Shown here: positions 51,257-59,470 of the stretch, piece after piece
Position numbering within the stretch: position 1 is the first letter of the stretch
How the letters are laid out: every line of letters starts with the position of its first letter
From: Rhodoplanes sp963840055
GTDB lineage: Bacteria; Pseudomonadota; Alphaproteobacteria; Rhizobiales; Xanthobacteraceae
Direction of reading: 5' to 3'
DNA: 64,000 nt
Assembly: GCA_963840055.1 (NCBI GenBank)
Contig: CAWIXM010000039.1
Span: forward strand, 1-64,000
Program-made: the position numbers and the translations under genes
Notes under the pieces: model-generated
Told to the model about the DNA's origin: nothing
Databases searched by the model: none
Seen by the model: only the letters and a program-made list of their open reading frames with translations

Positions 51257-52558
51257 CTATTTATACGAACCCGGCTTTGGCAGGGTTGCCAGTATCGACG
51301 GCTTCATCTTCGCGATCCAGGCGATGGGATCAACTCCCACCGGCGGCGTTACGAGACTCGCGGGATAGCGAACCATGTTGCCCATGATCGGAAACGGAAA
51401 ACGCGAATCCTTCGTCGTTTCCCCGACGATCTGGTCGACAAGTCCGTCATGATCGTCGCGAAGCGCAAGCGTTCCCGTGAGCGTTTCCGTCTTGAGGTTC
51501 TTGGCTGCAGCCACAAGATCGTCGCGCGTCGGCCAGCGCCCCTTCGTGTTCGCGAGCGCTTTCTCGTACACGACCTTTACCGCGTAGATCGTATTGGCCA
51601 TTTTAAACGACGGGAACACCGGGTATTCATTGAAGCGCTTGCGATAATTTTCGACGAACTGCCTGGTTTGCGGCTTGCTTTGGGCGTCCGGCGACATCCA
51701 CCAGCCATCGCCGATGACGCCGATGATGACGCCATCGGGAAGCAGTGTGCCGACTCGCTGCAACACCGACTCGCCGAGCGCGAGGATCACCGTGCTGCGC
51801 GTGAACAATTCGCGCGGCGCCGCTTGACGCACGAAATTCTCGAGATCGGCGCCCCAGAGATTGGAGAAGATGACGTCGGGCTGCGCCGTGACCAGCCGCG
51901 AAATCTCCGTATTGAAACTGGGCGACCCAAGCTTCGGATAGAGCTCGGCGACGACTTCGACATCCGGCTTCAACGCCTTTAATGTGGCCTTGAAGATGGT
52001 GGCGGCGTCGCGGCCGAAAGCATAGTCCGGATCGATAATGGCGATGCGCTTGACGTCCGGCTTCACCGAAAGAAGGTAGAGCGCCGATGCGATGAATTCC
52101 GGCACCGTGCTGCTGTTCGTGCGGAATACGTATTTATAACGGTCCTTCAGGAACAGCTGATGGGTGTCGCAGTTCCACATGAATGTTGGCATCTGCAGCT
52201 GATCCGCCACGGGCGCAAGGGCGAGACAGTTCCCGCTCGAGAGCGCAGCAATCATCACCTGATTGACCGGGTCGGCGGCAAGCCGGCGGAATTCGGCGAC
52301 GACGCCTTCCGTGCCTTGTCCTTCGTCGACATAGGTCGGCTTGATCGGGACACCGCCAATGCCGCCGCTCGCGTTGATCTGTTCGATGACAAGTTCGGCA
52401 GCGTTGCGTCCGGGCATACCATAGGCCGCCGCCGGGCCCGAGGTGAATGTGAATACGCCGAAGCCGACGTCGCTCGGCTTGCTTGTCTGCGCCACGGTTG
52501 GCGTCGCAAACTGGATAAGCAGCGCCACAGCGGCAGCGAGGATTTTGAGATGGGTCAT
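51257..52558 (-). CDS. ABC transporter substrate-binding protein (Peripla_BP_6)
   Basis: 433 residues with a signal peptide (MTHLKILAAAVALLIQFAT, cleaved near TVAQ) and a type I periplasmic binding fold. Segments: AYGMPGRNAAELVIEQINASGGIGGVPIKPTYVDEGQG and RIAIIDPDYAFGRDAATIFKATLKALKPDVEVV, the usual receptor layout of Liv-type systems. GGAGGAGA precedes ATG 52558. The upstream region carries the operator-like sequence shared with the DUF2848 operon, which links its expression to the amidase/ligase pathway. First gene of the transport operon. The ligand is probably an aromatic or heterocyclic acid or amide. Confidence 0.9.
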   Translation of the reverse strand: MTHLKILAAAVALLIQFATPTVAQTSKPSDVGFGVFTFTSGPAAAYGMPGRNAAELVIEQINASGGIGGVPIKPTYVDEGQGTEGVVAEFRRLAADPVNQVMIAALSSGNCLALAPVADQLQMPTFMWNCDTHQLFLKDRYKYVFRTNSSTVPEFIASALYLLSVKPDVKRIAIIDPDYAFGRDAATIFKATLKALKPDVEVVAELYPKLGSPSFNTEISRLVTAQPDVIFSNLWGADLENFVRQAAPRELFTRSTVILALGESVLQRVGTLLPDGVIIGVIGDGWWMSPDAQSKPQTRQFVENYRKRFNEYPVFPSFKMANTIYAVKVVYEKALANTKGRWPTRDDLVAAAKNLKTETLTGTLALRDDHDGLVDQIVGETTKDSRFPFPIMGNMVRYPASLVTPPVGVDPIAWIAKMKPSILATLPKPGSYK

Positions 52559-52716
52559 CGGGTCTCCTCCGCTCCGGGCCCGACCGTCGCATCGACGAGG
52601 GCCGCTTTCATCAACCCGTGCTTGTTTCGAACAATCAAACTGATCTCAGGATCTCAGCGCCGGCACAGGAATTTGCCGCGAGATTGCTCGACGTTTAGGA
52701 ACGCATAGGCAAATAC

Positions 52717-52737
52717 TGATGTCAAGGTGATATTTCA
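52717..52737. promoter_or_regulatory. Shared operator-like sequence B (before the Liv-type operon)
   Basis: The same 21 bases as at 41173-41193, placed 160 bp upstream of the binding-protein start. The sequence includes GTGATATTTC, and on the minus strand TTGACA. Only the 21 bases are shared; flanks differ, which argues for selection and against recent duplication. Confidence 0.6.
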
Positions 52738-52799
52738 GTCAGTCGACGGTGCACACCTCGACAACGATCCAGTCCGGCGCGCCTCAGGAGCTGCCTGGT

Positions 52800-52905
52800 T
52801 CCGTTCATCCCCGCGAAAGCGCCGCGGAGGCGGGGACCCAGCCCGCTTCGATCAGACTGGATTCCCGCTTGCGCGGGAAAGAACGGGATTCCGACCAGTG
52901 GATCG
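52800..52905. repeat. Dispersed intergenic repeat (inverted-arm type)
   Basis: CATCCCCGCGAAAGCG, then GGCGGGGACCCAG, and after a short spacer CTGGATTCCCGCTTGCGCGGG form imperfect inverted arms around a short centre. This is the form of a widespread small repeat in Hyphomicrobiales genomes. It adjoins repeat copy B. Confidence 0.7.
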
Positions 52906-52914
52906 GAAACTGCG

Positions 52915-53020
52915 CTAGAGCGAATTCCGTTCCTTTGGAATCGGAATTCGCTCTAATTGTCCTTGAGTGGTCGCATTTTCTGCGGCGAACCGGTTCCCAC
53001 TTCGCCGGAAAATGCTCTAA
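52915..53020. repeat. 106-bp palindromic intergenic repeat, copy B (inverted)
   Basis: Reverse-complement copy of the repeat at 37711-37816, equal in length and differing at a limited number of positions. It again consists of a 12-bp perfect stem GAGCGAATTCCG/CGGAATTCGCTC and the GCATTTTCCGGCGAAG hairpin. The two copies bracket the amidase-to-transporter module. Confidence 0.85.
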
Positions 53021-53060
53021 TGGTTCGGAAATGCGTTCCGAGCGCCGATCCGCAATCACC

Positions 53061-53365
53061 TCATATCCCGCTGAACCAGTTGAATCCTTGCGTGCTGTAA
53101 AGGGTCTCCGGGAATGTGTTGGTCACTTCCATCGCGACAATCCAATTTGGATTCTTGAACCCGAGCTTGGTCGAGATGCGCAGCCGCAAGGGGAAGCCGA
53201 ACGGGCCGGCGATCGGTTCTTTGGCGTATTTCGTTGGAGGATGGTCTGCGGATGCAGTGTGGTCGGCATGTCGATGCTCTCGACGTAGTCGTCGGCGCAG
53301 TGGAAAGCTACTTGGCGGAAAGATCGGCGCCGATGCGTTGGCGCGACGCCGCAGACGGCGAACAA
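53061..53365 (-). pseudogene. C-terminal remnant of a sulfite-oxidase-family molybdoenzyme
   Basis: In one minus-strand frame: FHCADDYVESIDMPTTLHPQTIL; then in the next frame TKYAKEPIAGPFGFPLRLRIS, TKLGFKNPNWIVAMEV and TQGFNWFSGI before TGA. This is the C-terminal third of the sulfite-oxidase/MsrP-like molybdopterin domain. The molybdenum-binding Cys and N-terminal parts are missing and there is a frameshift near 53262. It begins a few bases after the DoxX-like gene stop, so it was probably once the next gene of that operon. Confidence 0.7.
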
Positions 53366-53368
53366 GAC

Positions 53369-54031
53369 TCAAGTGGCTCGATTGAGAATCCCGCCGATGA
53401 AACCCTGTCCCTCGCGGACCGCCGGCACGCTTCGCCGCAGCCAGGCATCCAAGCCAAGACTGCGACCCGCCGCATAGAGGGAGAAGAGGAACATCAATAT
53501 AGCGAGGAAGAGGTATGACCACGGCCATTCCGCGGGGTCGCCCGCCCGATAAATTCCGAGCCATAGCTGCAGCACGAAGAATATGCCGATCACCCCGACG
53601 AAGCGAACCGCGAATCCCAGAATCAGCGAAACCGAGAACATGAGTTCGGTCAAAAAGACCAAGGGTCCGAACAGGCGGAGATTGGGCAACAAGAAGCCCG
53701 TCACGAATTCGCGGTGAAACTCGAAGGCGGCGCGCGTCGCCTCCTGTTGGGTCCAATATTCCAGACCGCCCGAGAGCGGCAGCGGCAATTTCCATAGCAT
53801 GCCCTCGAACCACATCGTGCCGATCATGATGCGCACGATCGCGGTCCCGAGGTGCGTTCCAGTGCGCTGGGCCGGATCCTCCCGCCAATTGCGGATAGCA
53901 AGGTAAATGCTGCCCAAGAGCAGCGCCCAGTACAGGGCGACCAGGAGGAAGCGCCAAGGGCCGAGGGTGAGATAATCGTTGGTTGCGCCGGTAAAGAACA
54001 GAAAGGCATCAGTGAGCGGATTGTCTGGCAT
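53369..54031 (-). CDS. DoxX/DoxD-like membrane protein
   Basis: 220-residue membrane protein with about five hydrophobic segments. The parts YLAIRNWREDPAQRTGTHLGTAIVRIMIGTMWFEGMLWKLPLPLSGGLEYW and FGPLVFLTELMFSVSLILGFAVRFVG are characteristic of the DoxX-like family related to the thiosulfate:quinone oxidoreductase subunit. It follows the transporter permease gene by 12 bp on the same strand. With the sulfite-oxidase remnant downstream it suggests chalcogen oxyanion redox chemistry, possibly selenium in this region. Function is inferred. Confidence 0.75.
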   Translation of the reverse strand: MPDNPLTDAFLFFTGATNDYLTLGPWRFLLVALYWALLLGSIYLAIRNWREDPAQRTGTHLGTAIVRIMIGTMWFEGMLWKLPLPLSGGLEYWTQQEATRAAFEFHREFVTGFLLPNLRLFGPLVFLTELMFSVSLILGFAVRFVGVIGIFFVLQLWLGIYRAGDPAEWPWSYLFLAILMFLFSLYAAGRSLGLDAWLRRSVPAVREGQGFIGGILNRAT

Positions 54032-54043
54032 GGTTGCTCTCCA

Positions 54044-55606
54044 TCAAGCCCTGCATGCCAGGTTCTCGCTGGCAATTCGTGTTTCGCTCGGCGCTTCTGA
54101 CAGACGCGTCGGTACGGTGTGAATTCGCAGACGGCGACGCAGGCCGCGCGAGAACGCGTCGACGATCATCGACAACAGCGCGGTCACGACGATCAGCACC
54201 ACGGCGACGTCAAGCTTGAATTCAGAGATCGCCGCGTCGACATAATATCCGAGGGTTGCAATCCCCAAAATGCCGAAGATTGCGCTTTCGCGCAGGATGA
54301 TTTCCCAGCGATAGAGCGCATAGGCGAGGAACTGGCCGTACAGTCGCGGTACTGTTTCATAGAAATAAAGATTCAGGCCTTTCGGCGCGTCGCGTCGATA
54401 ATCGAGTGCGTCGGCGTGCCGGCCCATCAGGTAGCCGACAATGCCGCCATTGTGCAGCGACAACGCGATGATCGCTGGCAGCATTGAGGGACCGAGAATC
54501 TGCAAGAGCACATAGACAAGCATGAACTCTGGGGTTGACCGCACGATGACGAGAGCGACCCGCCCGAGCGGCTTGCCGATCGGGCCGACGAACCTTTCAC
54601 AAATGAATGGAAACAGTACGAGCGCGATGATGCTCATCGCCACCAACGCGATCTGCGACAGCACCAAGGTCTGAACGACGCCGGGAACGGCTTGCCGGGT
54701 GACGATCGGGCCCAGCCAGGCAAAGAAATTCGCCCAGGTCGCGGGCGACAAGAGATCGGCGCCGCGCAATGGGACGGGCACGATGTCGTGGGTTAGGAAC
54801 CGAATGAGATTGGTCAGTGTCGCATTCGCACCGACCGCCTCCGGCAGAACCAGCAGGCTCGCAACGATCAACAGCGGAATCGTCGCAGGCCGCGCCCACA
54901 GGCGCCGCGTTCCGATCAACACATAAAACGCGAACAGCAGCGCCGCCGCTTCCGCGTAATCTCCCTGTTTGAAGTAGGAGTCGAGGTGAAAACCGATCGT
55001 CGGCAGCCCGATGAAGCCGAGCACCAAGGTCGAGCGCATGCCGCACTCAAGCCGGTACAGCGTATAGGTCCAGAACTGGGGTGCGAGCTCCGGAATGCGG
55101 GCATAAGCGAAGCGTGCGATGATCGAGGTTCTAGCCGGCAACACGCGCTCGGCCGACAGATCGGCCTCCTCGATCATTTCGGCGAATACCTTGGCGAAGA
55201 TGCCGGAGTAGGGGATCGCCACCGCGAGAATTCCGGTCGTCGCCGACAGCCCACTCACCTGAATCAGCAAGAGCGCCCAGAACAATTCGTGCACCGACCG
55301 CAAGAACGCGCACAGCAATCGCACGGCGCGCAGTTGCGCAAAAACGAGCGCCAGCAAGAATCCAGTCGTAGCGCCGAGCGCAACACCCAATACGGCGAAG
55401 GCGACCGTCCACACGACGCTCATCGTCTCGATGGACAACAGGTCGGGTTGCAGCAGCCCGGCCAGCAGGCGGCGCATTTCCGCCCACGGGTCAAGCGTGC
55501 TGACGGCCAGATCGGCTATCGCGAGTGCGACGAGGGCGATCAGCAGGAAAAGATAGCTTGCTGACGCGTAACCGAGCTTCGGCAGGGCTAAAATGCGGCT
55601 CGGCAT
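54044..55606 (-). CDS. PhnE-type ABC transporter permease, two fused units
   Basis: 520 residues, twice the usual length of a PhnE permease. It holds two complete permease units: in the first half ARFAYARIPELAPQFWTYTLYRLECGMRSTLVLGFIGLPTIGFHL, in the second RLYGQFLAYALYRWEIILRESAIFGILGIATLGYYV, both with the EAA-type loop of phosphonate/phosphate-ester permeases. One polypeptide therefore supplies both halves of the pore. It lies 7 bp after the ATPase gene. With PhnD- and PhnC-like partners it would import a tetrahedral oxyanion; the binding protein suggests selenate or similar. Confidence 0.88.
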   Translation of the reverse strand: MPSRILALPKLGYASASYLFLLIALVALAIADLAVSTLDPWAEMRRLLAGLLQPDLLSIETMSVVWTVAFAVLGVALGATTGFLLALVFAQLRAVRLLCAFLRSVHELFWALLLIQVSGLSATTGILAVAIPYSGIFAKVFAEMIEEADLSAERVLPARTSIIARFAYARIPELAPQFWTYTLYRLECGMRSTLVLGFIGLPTIGFHLDSYFKQGDYAEAAALLFAFYVLIGTRRLWARPATIPLLIVASLLVLPEAVGANATLTNLIRFLTHDIVPVPLRGADLLSPATWANFFAWLGPIVTRQAVPGVVQTLVLSQIALVAMSIIALVLFPFICERFVGPIGKPLGRVALVIVRSTPEFMLVYVLLQILGPSMLPAIIALSLHNGGIVGYLMGRHADALDYRRDAPKGLNLYFYETVPRLYGQFLAYALYRWEIILRESAIFGILGIATLGYYVDAAISEFKLDVAVVLIVVTALLSMIVDAFSRGLRRRLRIHTVPTRLSEAPSETRIASENLACRA

Positions 55607-55613
55607 GACAGCG

Positions 55614-56273
55614 TCACCCGCCGTAGTAGGGAACGAGGTCGGCCGGGGTCAGCTCACGCGCGCGCGCATCGAGCACCATGCGACCCTCGTCCAGCACGAT
55701 CACCCGGTCGCTGTGGGCGAGCGCGAGCGGGATGTCGTGCATCGCCAAAATGCTGGTCTCAGAGCGCCGGCATAATGCGCCGAGGATTTCGGTGGCCTGC
55801 ACACGGTCGAGGGCGGATACGGGCTCGTCGCCGATGATGATCGGCCGGCCGTTGTAGAAAGCGCGCGCGACCGAGGTGCGCTGCTGCTGGCCACCGGACA
55901 GCGCGCCCGCCTTGGCGAATAACTTGTCGGTCATACCGACGAGGTCGAGCGTGTGCTTGACCTCGTTGACGTCTTGGCGCGCCGGCCACACCAGATTGCG
56001 CAGGTTGTGCCAAGTCGAGCGGCGCTCGAGCCGCCCCATATAGACGTTATGGTAAACCGACAAGGTCTTCACCAAAGCTGCCGCCTGCGGGATTAGGGCG
56101 ACCTGATCGGCCAGCTTGTCGTAAAGCAGGTTGAGCAATGTCGATTTACCGGCGCCGGACCGCCCCATGACGGCGATCCGCTCGCCGGCCTCGATCTTGA
56201 GATCGAGATCGTGCAAGACCGCTTGCCCGCCATAGCCGGCGGACGCTCCGATCAGCTCGAGCAAGGCAGCCAT
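55614..56273 (-). CDS. PhnC-type ABC transporter ATPase
   Basis: 219-residue ATPase. Walker A GRSGAGKSTLLNLLYDKL (Gly37-Ser44), Q-loop region ALIPQAAALVKTLSVYHNVYMGRL, signature LSGGQQQRTSVARAFYN, Walker B IIIGDEPVSALD. The LSVYHNVYMGRL pattern is the phosphonate-transporter type. It is somewhat shorter than PhnC of E. coli. It is 10 bp from the binding-protein gene and 7 bp from the permease gene. It energises uptake by the fused permease. Confidence 0.9.
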   Translation of the reverse strand: MAALLELIGASAGYGGQAVLHDLDLKIEAGERIAVMGRSGAGKSTLLNLLYDKLADQVALIPQAAALVKTLSVYHNVYMGRLERRSTWHNLRNLVWPARQDVNEVKHTLDLVGMTDKLFAKAGALSGGQQQRTSVARAFYNGRPIIIGDEPVSALDRVQATEILGALCRRSETSILAMHDIPLALAHSDRVIVLDEGRMVLDARARELTPADLVPYYGG

Positions 56274-56283
56274 ACCGACAGGA

Positions 56284-57153
56284 TCAGTTGAGCAGATTGG
56301 TGACCTTGGCTACCTCCTCGATCGGGGCATAGTCGGAGTTCTTCGCCGAGATGAATTTTGAGCGGGCGAACTGGTTGAGGATCGCCGGATCGTCGATCGC
56401 CAGCAGCGCCGCCTTCAGCTTGTCCTTGAATCCCGCGCCGTAAACCGCATCCACGTCGCCGCGCACCGTCCAATTATAGTCTGGAAAGGTCGGGGTCTCC
56501 CAAATGACCTGGACCTTCCCCTCGTCCACCTTGCCCGCCTTCTTATCGAGGTTCCAGACAGTATAGTCGAGCACGCCCACGTCGAAGGCGCCCGACTGGA
56601 CGACCTGGATGGTGCGGCTATGGTCGCCAGAGAATCCGACACGCGAGAAAATCTCGTCCGGCGATTTCCCGCCAAATTGCTGGCGCAGGAAATACTCTGG
56701 CATCAGCCGACCGGAGGTCGAGGCGCGCGAACCGAAGGTGAAGGACTTGCCGGCGATCTCCTTGGGGAATTCCTTCGAGGGCTTCAGGCCGGTCTTGGCG
56801 TTGGCAATGAAATAGCTCTTGAAGGCGACATCCTCGGCGCCCTGAGCGATTGCCTCCGAGCCCGGAACCCGGCGGCGAGCTTGCACGCCGGTGAAGCCGC
56901 CGAACCAAGCCATCTGTACTTGGTTGTTAATGAAGGCCGTGACGGAGGCCGGGTAGCTCTTCACCGGCAAATACTTGACCGGAACGCCGAGCTTGTTCTG
57001 CAAATAGTCCGCGACGCGCGTGAAGCGTTCGACCAGCCGCGTTTCGTCCGAGCTCGGGATGGCCGTGAATACGAAGGTCGGCTTCTCCTCGGCGAGCGCC
57101 GCGCTTGTCACAAGTGACAAAGCGATCGTAAGTGCAGCCATAATCCGGTTCAT
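56284..57153 (-). CDS. PhnD-family binding protein, putative selenate receptor
   Basis: 289 residues from ATG 57153 (GGGGAGA in front) with signal peptide MNRIMAALTIALSLVTSAALA. The mature sequence opens FTAIPSSDETRLVERFTRVADYLQNKLGVPVKYLPVKSYPASVTAF and continues AWFGGFTGVQARRRVPGSEAIAQG, FSRVGFSGDHSRTIQVVQSGAFDVG, and PDYNWTVRGDVD. I recognise this pattern as the clade named putative selenate ABC transporter substrate-binding protein (TIGR04553), which tends to lie beside selD, as here. Selenate binding itself is a genomic-context hypothesis. It is followed by ATPase and permease genes and preceded by a methyltransferase gene. Confidence 0.85.
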   Translation of the reverse strand: MNRIMAALTIALSLVTSAALAEEKPTFVFTAIPSSDETRLVERFTRVADYLQNKLGVPVKYLPVKSYPASVTAFINNQVQMAWFGGFTGVQARRRVPGSEAIAQGAEDVAFKSYFIANAKTGLKPSKEFPKEIAGKSFTFGSRASTSGRLMPEYFLRQQFGGKSPDEIFSRVGFSGDHSRTIQVVQSGAFDVGVLDYTVWNLDKKAGKVDEGKVQVIWETPTFPDYNWTVRGDVDAVYGAGFKDKLKAALLAIDDPAILNQFARSKFISAKNSDYAPIEEVAKVTNLLN

Positions 57154-57256
57154 GGAATCTCCCCGTTGTTCATGACAAGATCGGCCCGGATCCGACCCAC
57201 TGAGACGGTCCGAGCCCCGTACGGCTTCGATCGTGGAGGGTTGCACGTTACGGCGA

Positions 57257-58108
57257 TCATTCGTTTGTGATCAGCGGCTTTGTCGCCGTCCCGATTTGTG
57301 CTACCGCGGACAGGCTCACCTCAGCGCGTCCCTGGTCGCGCTCGAGCCCGGCTACGAACGCCGCCATGATGGCGCTGCGATCCGACCCGAGCGCTGCGAC
57401 CAGAGCGGACAGGCCGGGCGCGAACGCAATACGCTCGGCGATCCAGCGCGCCGAGGGCAGCCGCCATTGCTCCTCCGCCCGGGTGATGGACTCAACCGTC
57501 AACCCGCCAGCGCTCAGCAGCTTATGAAACGCCGCCTCTTCGCGGAAGCGCAATTGTGCCGGCAGCGACGAAGGCGGCGGCTGCGGGCCGCGCACCGATG
57601 CGATGGCGTCGATCAGCCGCGTTGCAAGCTCGTAGCGCTCCATGTCAGTCCAGGTGACAACGGCGACGCGGCCGCCCGGCTTCAGAATGCGCGCGATCTC
57701 TCGCATTCCACCGACGGCATCAGGGAACAGGATGACGCCGAAAACCGATATTGCCGCATCAAATCGCGCGTCCGGGAGCGACAGCGCCATTCCGTCCATG
57801 ATTTCGGCGCGAACGCGACTGACGCAATCTCGCTGTTGTTGCGCACGGGTGTTGATACGAGAAACCATTTCTCGCGAGGCGTCAATGGCGAGAACGTCAG
57901 CGCCGTGCTCAGCCGCGGCGATCAGAGCCGCGCCGCCGCTGCCGGCGCCGATGTCGATCAGTCTTTCGCCGGGACGCAAATTCAGCTGGTCGAGGGCGGT
58001 GCGTGCGAAAGCGTTGGTTAGAGGCTCGAATACCGCCTCATACACGCCAACGTGATCATCCCAGCGCGCCGGCTGCTGGTCCGGTTGCAGTTCGGGGCTT
58101 ACCGTCAT
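57257..58108 (-). CDS. Class I SAM-dependent methyltransferase
   Basis: 283 residues. The SAM-binding motif I is LIDIGAGSGGAALIAA, followed by VLAIDASREMV (motif post I) and DARFDAAISVFGVILFPD (motif II/III), ILKPGGRVAVVTW. ATG 58108 is preceded by AAGGTG. It is the first gene of the minus-strand group methyltransferase-PhnDCE-like-DoxX and divergent from the radical SAM gene, with only 62 bp between the starts. Its substrate may be a selenium or arsenic compound, or a small molecule in the same pathway; sequence alone cannot decide. Confidence 0.85.
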   Translation of the reverse strand: MTVSPELQPDQQPARWDDHVGVYEAVFEPLTNAFARTALDQLNLRPGERLIDIGAGSGGAALIAAAEHGADVLAIDASREMVSRINTRAQQQRDCVSRVRAEIMDGMALSLPDARFDAAISVFGVILFPDAVGGMREIARILKPGGRVAVVTWTDMERYELATRLIDAIASVRGPQPPPSSLPAQLRFREEAAFHKLLSAGGLTVESITRAEEQWRLPSARWIAERIAFAPGLSALVAALGSDRSAIMAAFVAGLERDQGRAEVSLSAVAQIGTATKPLITNE

Positions 58109-58170
58109 GGCACCTTGAACAAGACAAGATTTCCGATTTGTTCAACGTAGCATGAGAAGCCGGGCAGCGG

Positions 58171-59226
58171 ATGACGACAACGGTTTCACAAACAAGAGGT
58201 CGGGCAGCCGAGGCGGAGCGCACTTTCGCGCTCGGTCTTGGGCTCACCAACGAATGCAATCTCGCCTGCGCGTTCTGCTATCGCGACCCGAACCGGCTCG
58301 ATCGCCTCAGCGTCGATCAAGTCCGCGCGGTAATGCGGCGGCTGCCGGTGCGCTCAGTCAATCTCGGCACCGGCGAGAATGGCATGCATCCCGACTTCGC
58401 GGCGCTGCTCAAGGAACTGCAGCGCGAACCGATCAATCTCACCATCACGTCGAACGGCTATTCGATCGCGGTGCTCGACGACACCCAAGTTAGAGCCTTC
58501 AAAGATATCGAGTTTTCGCTCGATTACCCGACCGAGGCGGAGCAGGACGCCCAACGCGGCCCCGGCAATTGGCGACTGCTGCATGAGCAGGCCGCCCGCT
58601 GCCGCCGGCTCGGCGTGCCGGTCACCTTCATCGCCGTAATGATGCGTTCGAACTTCGATCGCCTCGCCGACATCGCCGAGCTCGTCAAGGTCTATGACGC
58701 GCCGCTGCGCATCAACGTCTATCAGTCGGTGCGGTCCGACACCTTCGCGTTGACCTATGACGAATATTGGCAAGGCTTCGAAACGCTGTTCGCACGCACC
58801 GATGCGATCGCAGTCGGCGAGCCGTTAGTGCGCGCAATGGCCGGTCTGCCGCCGCGTCGGGGCGGCTGCGGAATAGCGACCGTACGGGTCACCCCGCGCG
58901 CGACCGTGCAACCGTGCGTGTACTGGCCGGGCGGCGGCGCACCGCTCGATCTTCTTGTCGACCTCGGGCCAAGTATCGTCGACACCGATCCGTTCGTGGC
59001 TGCGCGGTCGACGCCCTCAGCCTGTGGGCGCTGCCGGCATGTCGTCACCTGCGGCGGCGGCTGCGCCGGCCGGCGGCGGCTGCTCGAAGCGCTCGATGAC
59101 CCCGATCCCTACTGCCCGGTCATTCGCGGGGAGGATCGCAGGCTTGCCGTTCAGATGGCGACAAGCCGTGACCTGCCGAAGCTGGAAAGCGCCTGTACGA
59201 CGATCGTTACAGCGCGTTCCGCGTGA
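58171..59226 (+). CDS. Radical SAM protein with SPASM-like Cys-rich C terminus
   Basis: 351 residues. The radical-SAM cluster motif is CNLACAFC (Cys-x3-Cys-x2-Cys), followed by a GTGENGMHP glycine-rich SAM region. The C-terminal part is rich in Cys: GCGIATVRVTPRATVQPCVYWPGG, CGRCRHVVTCGGGCAG and PYCPV, the layout of SPASM/twitch domains that bind extra 4Fe-4S clusters. It probably modifies a peptide or small molecule by radical chemistry. It is divergent from the methyltransferase-transporter operon and 244 bp upstream of selD on the same strand, suggesting a selenium-linked task. Confidence 0.88.
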   Translation: MTTTVSQTRGRAAEAERTFALGLGLTNECNLACAFCYRDPNRLDRLSVDQVRAVMRRLPVRSVNLGTGENGMHPDFAALLKELQREPINLTITSNGYSIAVLDDTQVRAFKDIEFSLDYPTEAEQDAQRGPGNWRLLHEQAARCRRLGVPVTFIAVMMRSNFDRLADIAELVKVYDAPLRINVYQSVRSDTFALTYDEYWQGFETLFARTDAIAVGEPLVRAMAGLPPRRGGCGIATVRVTPRATVQPCVYWPGGGAPLDLLVDLGPSIVDTDPFVAARSTPSACGRCRHVVTCGGGCAGRRRLLEALDDPDPYCPVIRGEDRRLAVQMATSRDLPKLESACTTIVTARSA

Positions 59227-59325
59227 CCAATCAGCCGCGTGCGATTGGTCTGATGGGAACCTCCGCCCGAAGGATGTCGCCGATGCGAAGGGGGCGCTGA
59301 AAACAATGTATTTTCCAGGAGTAAC

Positions 59326-59347
59326 TTTCGTTTTCTCAAAAACGAAA
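59326..59347. repeat. Hairpin between the radical SAM and selD genes
   Basis: TTTCGTTTT-ctca-AAAACGAAA is a perfect 9-bp stem with a 4-base loop. It lacks a GC core, so it is not a standard terminator. The nearby 59390-59415 segment resembles a decayed copy of the GCATTTTCCGG repeat unit. Either a repeat fragment or a regulatory hairpin in the selD leader. Confidence 0.4.
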
Positions 59348-59470
59348 TTCACTTCGGATCATCTTGCGCCGCCGCACGGTGGGGCCGGCTCTCTTTGCCG
59401 GAGAAAATGCGCTAATGTTGCGCGAGCATGGGAATGACCAAGCCAGGCAGACCGCAACCGGGACAGGACC

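Noticed and set aside
53366..53957. Long minus-strand frame overlapping the DoxX-like gene
   Set aside because: Only its final 70 or so codons, outside the DoxX gene, are meaningful (the sulfite-oxidase remnant); the rest is out of frame with the real membrane protein.
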